8,289 nt of DNA from Chitinophagaceae bacterium (lineage in GTDB: Bacteria; Bacteroidota; Bacteroidia; Chitinophagales; Chitinophagaceae): assembly GCA_947472635.1 (NCBI GenBank), contig CANJDY010000113.1:1-8289 (forward strand), given 5' to 3'. The stretch's first letter is position 1; each line of letters begins with the position of its first letter. Below, piece after piece: positions 4,465 to 8,289 of this stretch. The translations under genes were made by a program, and so were the position numbers. Under the pieces are notes generated by a model. The model ran no database searches and was not told where the DNA came from. It worked only from the letters and a program-made list of their open reading frames with translations.

Positions 4465-6996
4465 ATGAGTGATCAAAACCAAATACCCCTTTTTAGCATT
4501 CCATCCCGGAAAGCAGACCCAATAGATCCATTGGTTGAAGCTGGGCAGGGGAGCGGGGACTCCTTTTTTGCTTCTGTCATTCTCCCCCTCGCATTACCAA
4601 CTACCTATACCTATGCAGTTCCTGCAATTTTTGTCAAGCTGATTCAACCGGGCTGTAGGGTAGAAGTGGTTTTGGGTAAAAATAAAAAATATGCGGGCAT
4701 AGTAAAATCAATCAGTGGGGATGCGCCGGCATATCAAACCAAACAAATTTTAAATGTACTCGACGATACCCCCTTGGTATTTCCTCAGCAATTGGAATTA
4801 TGGAAGTGGATGAGTGATTATTATATGTGTAGTGAAGGGGAAGTGATGGCCGCTGCTTTGCCTGCACATTTTAAATTGAGCAGCGAAACCATCCTATTGT
4901 TTAATGAAGATTACGGGGATGATTTTTCCAGTTTGGATAATGAGGAATATCTGGTAGCAGAAGCGTTGTTGATTAAAAAGCAATTGAATCTAACTGAAGT
5001 GCAACAGGTACTGGATGCTACACATGTTTATCCGGTAATTAAAAAGCTGATTGATAAAACTGTATGTATCGTTTGGGAGGCCTTAAGTGAACGGTATAAA
5101 AGTAAAATGGAGAATTTTATCCTGCTTTATCCGATGTATGAGAATGAAAAAGAGTTAGGCGATTTGTTGAACAACTGGACAAAGGCACCCAAGCAGATGG
5201 AATTACTATTGAGTTATCTGCACCTGATGAAGTCGGAAGGGGAAGTTACCCAGACCGCCCTATTAAAGAAGTCTGGAGCAACGGTTGCTCAATTAAAGGG
5301 ACTTGCCGATAAGCAGATTGTGCGCATTGAAAAGCGGAGCGTAGATAGAATTAAGACATTGCCCAAGTCCATGGAACTTAATTTTGATTTGAGCCCAGCA
5401 CAGCAAAAAGCCTATGATGGTGTGCGAGAAAGTTTTGTCAGCCGAAATGTTTGTCTGTTGCACGGTGTTACCAGTAGCGGCAAAACCCAGTTATATATCA
5501 AACTCATTGAATCGTATTATCAGCAGGGTAAACAGGTGCTTTATCTTTTGCCAGAAATAGCACTTACCTCTCAGATGATTCGCCGGCTCCAATTGCATTT
5601 TGGAGGCAATATTGCCATTTATCATTCTAAGTTTAATAATAATGAACGGGTAGAATTGTGGAATAAGATCAAGTCAGGTGAAACCCGGATAGTGCTGGGG
5701 GCCCGTAGTGCTTTATTTCTGCCCTTTAAGGAGTTGGGGTTGATTGTGGTAGATGAAGAGCATGATTCCTCCTTCAAGCAACAGGATCCGGCCCCTAGAT
5801 ACAATGCACGGGATGCAGCTATATTTTATGCTTCCCTTTTTAGTGCCAAGGTTTTATTGGGTAGTGCCACCCCCTCAATAGAAACTTATTATAATGCCCA
5901 AAAAGGCAAGTATGGTTTGGTAGAATTGAATGAAAGGTTTGGCGGTATACATTTACCCGTTATAGAAATCATTGACACCCGTAAGGTAGTGCAGAAGGGG
6001 AAAGTGATGTTGTCGCCCCAATTAAAAGAGGCTGTACAGCAAACGGTAGACAATGGCAGACAGGTGATACTTTTTCAAAATAGGCGCGGTTATTCACCCT
6101 ACTTATTATGTGGCACCTGCGGGTATTTGCCCCAATGCAAAAATTGCGATGTTACTTTAACACTTCATAAATATTCTAATAAACTGCATTGCCATTATTG
6201 TGGCACCACTTATCCAAAAATAACGGAATGTCCTGCCTGTGGAACGGTTAATTGGACGGAGAAAAATTTCGGTACCGAAAAAATAGAGGAAATGTTGGAC
6301 GAGGAATTTCCAAGCTTACGGGTGGCAAGGATGGATGTTGATTCGGTAAAAGGGAAATCGGCTCATGATAATCTCATCAAGCAATTTGAGCAACAGCGTA
6401 TAGACGTTTTGGTTGGCACGCAGATGGTAGTGAAGGGGCTTGATTTTGAAAAGGTGAGTCTAGTGGGCATATTGGATGCAGATGGGTTGTTAAGCTTTGC
6501 CGATTTCAGGGTCAATGAAAGGGCCTTTCAGCTAATGGAGCAGGTAAGTGGAAGGGCCGGTAGAAAAGATGAACAGGGAAAGGTATTGATTCAAGCAACA
6601 CAAGTGAGCCATCCGATATTACAATTTGTACAACAGCATGATTATAAGAAAATGTATGAATTTGAGATCATCCATCGCCAGCAGTTTTTTTACCCGCCCT
6701 TTAGTAGGATCATTGAAATAACGTTAAAGCATAAGTTGAAGGAAGTAGTGGATGAGGCGGCCCATAAATTGGGACTTGCTTTAAAAATCGATTTAAATAA
6801 TTTTGTAGTTGGTCCTGCAGCACCTGTGGTAGCAAGGGTTAGAAACCAATACTTGATGGAGTTATTGATTAAATTGCCCCTGGATATGAAACAAATCCAT
6901 CAATATAAAAAGGCAATCAAAAATCACTTTAATTTGCTATTGTCCGAAAAGAAATTTAAAGGAGTGGTTATGATTGCGGATGTGGATGCCAACTAA
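4465..6996 (+). CDS. priA: Primosomal protein N', replication restart helicase PriA
   Basis: The protein has 843 residues, longer than the 732 of E. coli PriA. Residues 1-33 form a non-conserved extension rich in polar residues. The 3'-DNA-end-binding domain then begins at FASVILPLALPTTYTYAVP. Helicase motifs are complete: Walker A GVTSSGKT (334-341), DEEH Walker B (430-433), GSATPS (466-471), GTQMVVKGLDF (651-661) and QVSGRAGR (693-700). Eight cysteines form the two inserted zinc sites: C549, C552, C558, C561, C576, C579, C589 and C592. PriA recognises stalled or repaired forks, unwinds 3'-5' and reloads the replicative helicase; the zinc region is needed for primosome assembly. It is probably cotranscribed with plsC and murB, which have no direct functional link to it. 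The stop is a tandem TAATAA. No catalytic residue appears to be missing. Confidence 0.97.
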   Translation: MSDQNQIPLFSIPSRKADPIDPLVEAGQGSGDSFFASVILPLALPTTYTYAVPAIFVKLIQPGCRVEVVLGKNKKYAGIVKSISGDAPAYQTKQILNVLDDTPLVFPQQLELWKWMSDYYMCSEGEVMAAALPAHFKLSSETILLFNEDYGDDFSSLDNEEYLVAEALLIKKQLNLTEVQQVLDATHVYPVIKKLIDKTVCIVWEALSERYKSKMENFILLYPMYENEKELGDLLNNWTKAPKQMELLLSYLHLMKSEGEVTQTALLKKSGATVAQLKGLADKQIVRIEKRSVDRIKTLPKSMELNFDLSPAQQKAYDGVRESFVSRNVCLLHGVTSSGKTQLYIKLIESYYQQGKQVLYLLPEIALTSQMIRRLQLHFGGNIAIYHSKFNNNERVELWNKIKSGETRIVLGARSALFLPFKELGLIVVDEEHDSSFKQQDPAPRYNARDAAIFYASLFSAKVLLGSATPSIETYYNAQKGKYGLVELNERFGGIHLPVIEIIDTRKVVQKGKVMLSPQLKEAVQQTVDNGRQVILFQNRRGYSPYLLCGTCGYLPQCKNCDVTLTLHKYSNKLHCHYCGTTYPKITECPACGTVNWTEKNFGTEKIEEMLDEEFPSLRVARMDVDSVKGKSAHDNLIKQFEQQRIDVLVGTQMVVKGLDFEKVSLVGILDADGLLSFADFRVNERAFQLMEQVSGRAGRKDEQGKVLIQATQVSHPILQFVQQHDYKKMYEFEIIHRQQFFYPPFSRIIEITLKHKLKEVVDEAAHKLGLALKIDLNNFVVGPAAPVVARVRNQYLMELLIKLPLDMKQIHQYKKAIKNHFNLLLSEKKFKGVVMIADVDAN

Positions 6997-7028
6997 TAAG
7001 AAGGTTTGTACAACAATGCGTAAGCAAT

Positions 7029-8054
7029 ATGATCGAAGAAAATATTTCGCTGAAAAAATACAACACATTTGGTGTAGATGTGCTAGCACATTATTTTGCT
7101 AGCTTTGAATCGGTGGATGAATTATGCACATACCTCGAATTTGCTCCTCCATCCAATACCCGCCAATTATTGCCGCACCTTATTCTAGGAGGCGGAAGCA
7201 ATCTGTTGTTTACTAAAAATTTCGATGGGCTTGTTTTGCAAAATAAGCTGCTTGGAATAGATAAAATAAGAGAAGATGAATCTTATGTCTACATTAAGGC
7301 AGGGGCTGGTGTCAGTTGGCACCAGTTGGTAATTCATTGCATACAAAATAATTGGGCCGGTTTGGAAAATCTTTCGCTGATACCTGGTAATGTAGGGGCA
7401 TCTCCCATGCAAAATATTGGCGCATATGGGGTAGAGATAAAAGATGTTTTTTTTGAATTGGAAGCTTTTCACCTGAGCGATAAAAAGGTAGTTACTTTCC
7501 AATTGCAGGATTGTGAATTTGGTTACAGGGAAAGTGTTTTTAAAAGAAAGCTTTGTAATCAGTTTGTGATATTGAGCGTTACCTATCGGTTAAATAAAGT
7601 GCCAGTTTTTAATACCTCCTATGGAGCCATTGAGCAGGAGTTGGCGACAATGGGGGTTACTGAGTTAAGTATTCAGGCCATTTCACAGGCGGTCATTCAT
7701 ATCCGCCGTAGCAAACTGCCCGATCCAGTAGAAATTGGTAATGCCGGCAGTTTTTTTAAAAATCCAGCAATCAATGAGCAGCAATTTTCTTCGCTGAAAA
7801 AAGATTTTCCTTCTATCATTGGGTATGCGGTGGGGGTTGACAGGGTAAAACTGGCTGCAGGTTGGCTAATTGAGCAGTGCGGATGGAAAGGATATCGAAA
7901 GGGAGATGCGGGTTGCCATGCTAAACAAGCATTGGTGTTGGTAAATTATGGGCATTCAACCGGCAGTGAAATATTCGATTTAAGTGAAAAAATCATAGCA
8001 ACTGTGGTAGATAAATTCGGAGTAGCCTTGGAAAGGGAAGTTAATATTATATAG
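7029..8054 (+). CDS. murB: UDP-N-acetylmuramate dehydrogenase (UDP-N-acetylenolpyruvoylglucosamine reductase)
   Basis: The 341-residue length matches the E. coli-type (type I) enzyme of 342. The FAD-binding domain shows LGGGSNLLF (53-61) and IPGNVGASPMQNIGAYG (118-134). Catalytic positions are visible: Arg167 in GYRES, the proton-donor Ser241 in GNAGSFFKNP, and a Glu in the C-terminal LEREV motif (334-338). MurB reduces UDP-GlcNAc-enolpyruvate with NADPH to UDP-N-acetylmuramate in the cytoplasm, the second committed step of peptidoglycan synthesis. The gene begins 32 bp after priA without a clear new promoter, so cotranscription is likely. It is followed about 80 bp later by a hairpin terminator. 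The start is supported by the typical short N-terminal lead (ISLKKYNTFGVD). Confidence 0.97.
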   Translation: MIEENISLKKYNTFGVDVLAHYFASFESVDELCTYLEFAPPSNTRQLLPHLILGGGSNLLFTKNFDGLVLQNKLLGIDKIREDESYVYIKAGAGVSWHQLVIHCIQNNWAGLENLSLIPGNVGASPMQNIGAYGVEIKDVFFELEAFHLSDKKVVTFQLQDCEFGYRESVFKRKLCNQFVILSVTYRLNKVPVFNTSYGAIEQELATMGVTELSIQAISQAVIHIRRSKLPDPVEIGNAGSFFKNPAINEQQFSSLKKDFPSIIGYAVGVDRVKLAAGWLIEQCGWKGYRKGDAGCHAKQALVLVNYGHSTGSEIFDLSEKIIATVVDKFGVALEREVNII

Positions 8055-8137
8055 AACCCTCTATCATATTTTTTTAAATATAATAGCGGGAAAAGCATTC
8101 CTTTCTTGTATATAAATTTAGACTGGCAATCACCCAA

Positions 8138-8173
8138 CGTCAGGTAATTTGCCTGGCGCTGTTTTGTTTTTAT
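8138..8173 (+). terminator. Hairpin terminator after murB
   Basis: The arms CGTCAGGTA (8138-8146) and TGCCTGGCG (8150-8158) pair over nine positions around a 3-base loop, followed by the T-rich tail GTTTTGTTTTTAT. Two pairs are G-U when read from the plus strand but C/A mismatches when read from the minus strand. The stem is therefore stronger for plus-strand RNA, consistent with ending the plsC-priA-murB run. Its tail overlaps the stop codon of the convergent right-edge gene. Confidence 0.75.
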
Positions 8174-8289
8174 ACATCCTCATCAAATTCTCCCTCATAA
8201 TTCTTGTTGCTTATATTGAGCATACTTCCCATCAGATCCTTAAACTCGATTTTACCATCCAATACTTTTTTGCTAATTAGCGAATAGGA
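8170..8289 (-). CDS. Unidentified protein, C-terminal 39 residues (5' end outside window)
   Basis: A frame open from the right edge reads SYSLISKKVLDGKIEF, then KDLMGSMLNISNKNYEGE, and ends FDEDV before a TAA at 8172-8170. It has a mixed helix-like segment and an acidic tail. It is placed as a convergent gene whose stop lies inside the tail of the murB terminator, the layout expected of a genuine gene end. I do not recognise the family from so short a piece. No signal, metal-binding motif or membrane segment is seen. The possibility that it is a chance open frame remains, since only 120 bases are visible. Confidence 0.6.
   Translation of the reverse strand, partial: SYSLISKKVLDGKIEFKDLMGSMLNISNKNYEGEFDEDV

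Noticed and set aside
7185..7502. 105-codon minus-strand open frame inside murB
   Set aside because: It is antisense to the conserved FAD-binding motifs of MurB and shows no motif of its own.
7946..8137. 63-codon minus-strand open frame overlapping the murB 3' end and the following spacer
   Set aside because: It starts next to the murB terminator, overlaps conserved murB coding sequence, has no promoter-like element and no recognisable product.

Overview
The window looks like chromosomal core DNA from a member of the Bacteroidota, most plausibly a Chitinophagaceae-like organism. Three things point there: the A+T-rich sequence, start codons without Shine-Dalgarno sequences, and upstream elements matching the TAnnTTTG -7 box of this phylum. 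The protein types agree: a PolX-PHP protein with a degenerate palm, a Lys/Ala/Pro repeat protein beside the L21-L27 genes, and a long PriA. The family-level placement is an inference.

Layout. The left edge (2-583, +) is the C-terminal part of an NtrY-like sensor histidine kinase. It ends stop-to-stop against a convergent PolX/PHP-family gene (584-2254, -). A 222-bp gap (2255-2476) holds a candidate promoter for the PolX gene and a strong bidirectional-looking hairpin terminator, with no gene visible in between. Next comes a minus-strand cluster read as rplU (L21), rpmA (L27) and a 79-residue histone H1-tail-like KKAPA-repeat protein, which ends at that terminator. The rplU-rpmA spacer has nested inverted repeats. 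A divergent 190-bp intergenic region (3479-3668) carries the rplU -7 element and a perfect 7-bp inverted repeat. From it a plus-strand run starts: plsC-like acyltransferase, priA (replication restart helicase) and murB (peptidoglycan precursor enzyme), with gaps of 22 and 32 bp, probably one operon. After murB a G-U-containing hairpin with a T-rich tail ends the run. It abuts the 3' end of a convergent gene cut off by the right edge (8170-8289, -).

How the genes relate. Translation (L21, L27), lipid synthesis (PlsC), cell wall synthesis (MurB), DNA replication and repair (PriA, PolX/PHP) and nucleic-acid binding (KKAPA protein) are all housekeeping functions. I see no mobile element, CRISPR array, RNA gene, or defence or biosynthetic cassette. 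The points most worth a second look are the PolX protein, which keeps every PHP metal ligand but appears to have lost its polymerase aspartates, the recently expanded repeat array in the KKAPA gene, and the nested inverted repeats between rplU and rpmA. I did not find a convincing undescribed multi-gene system.
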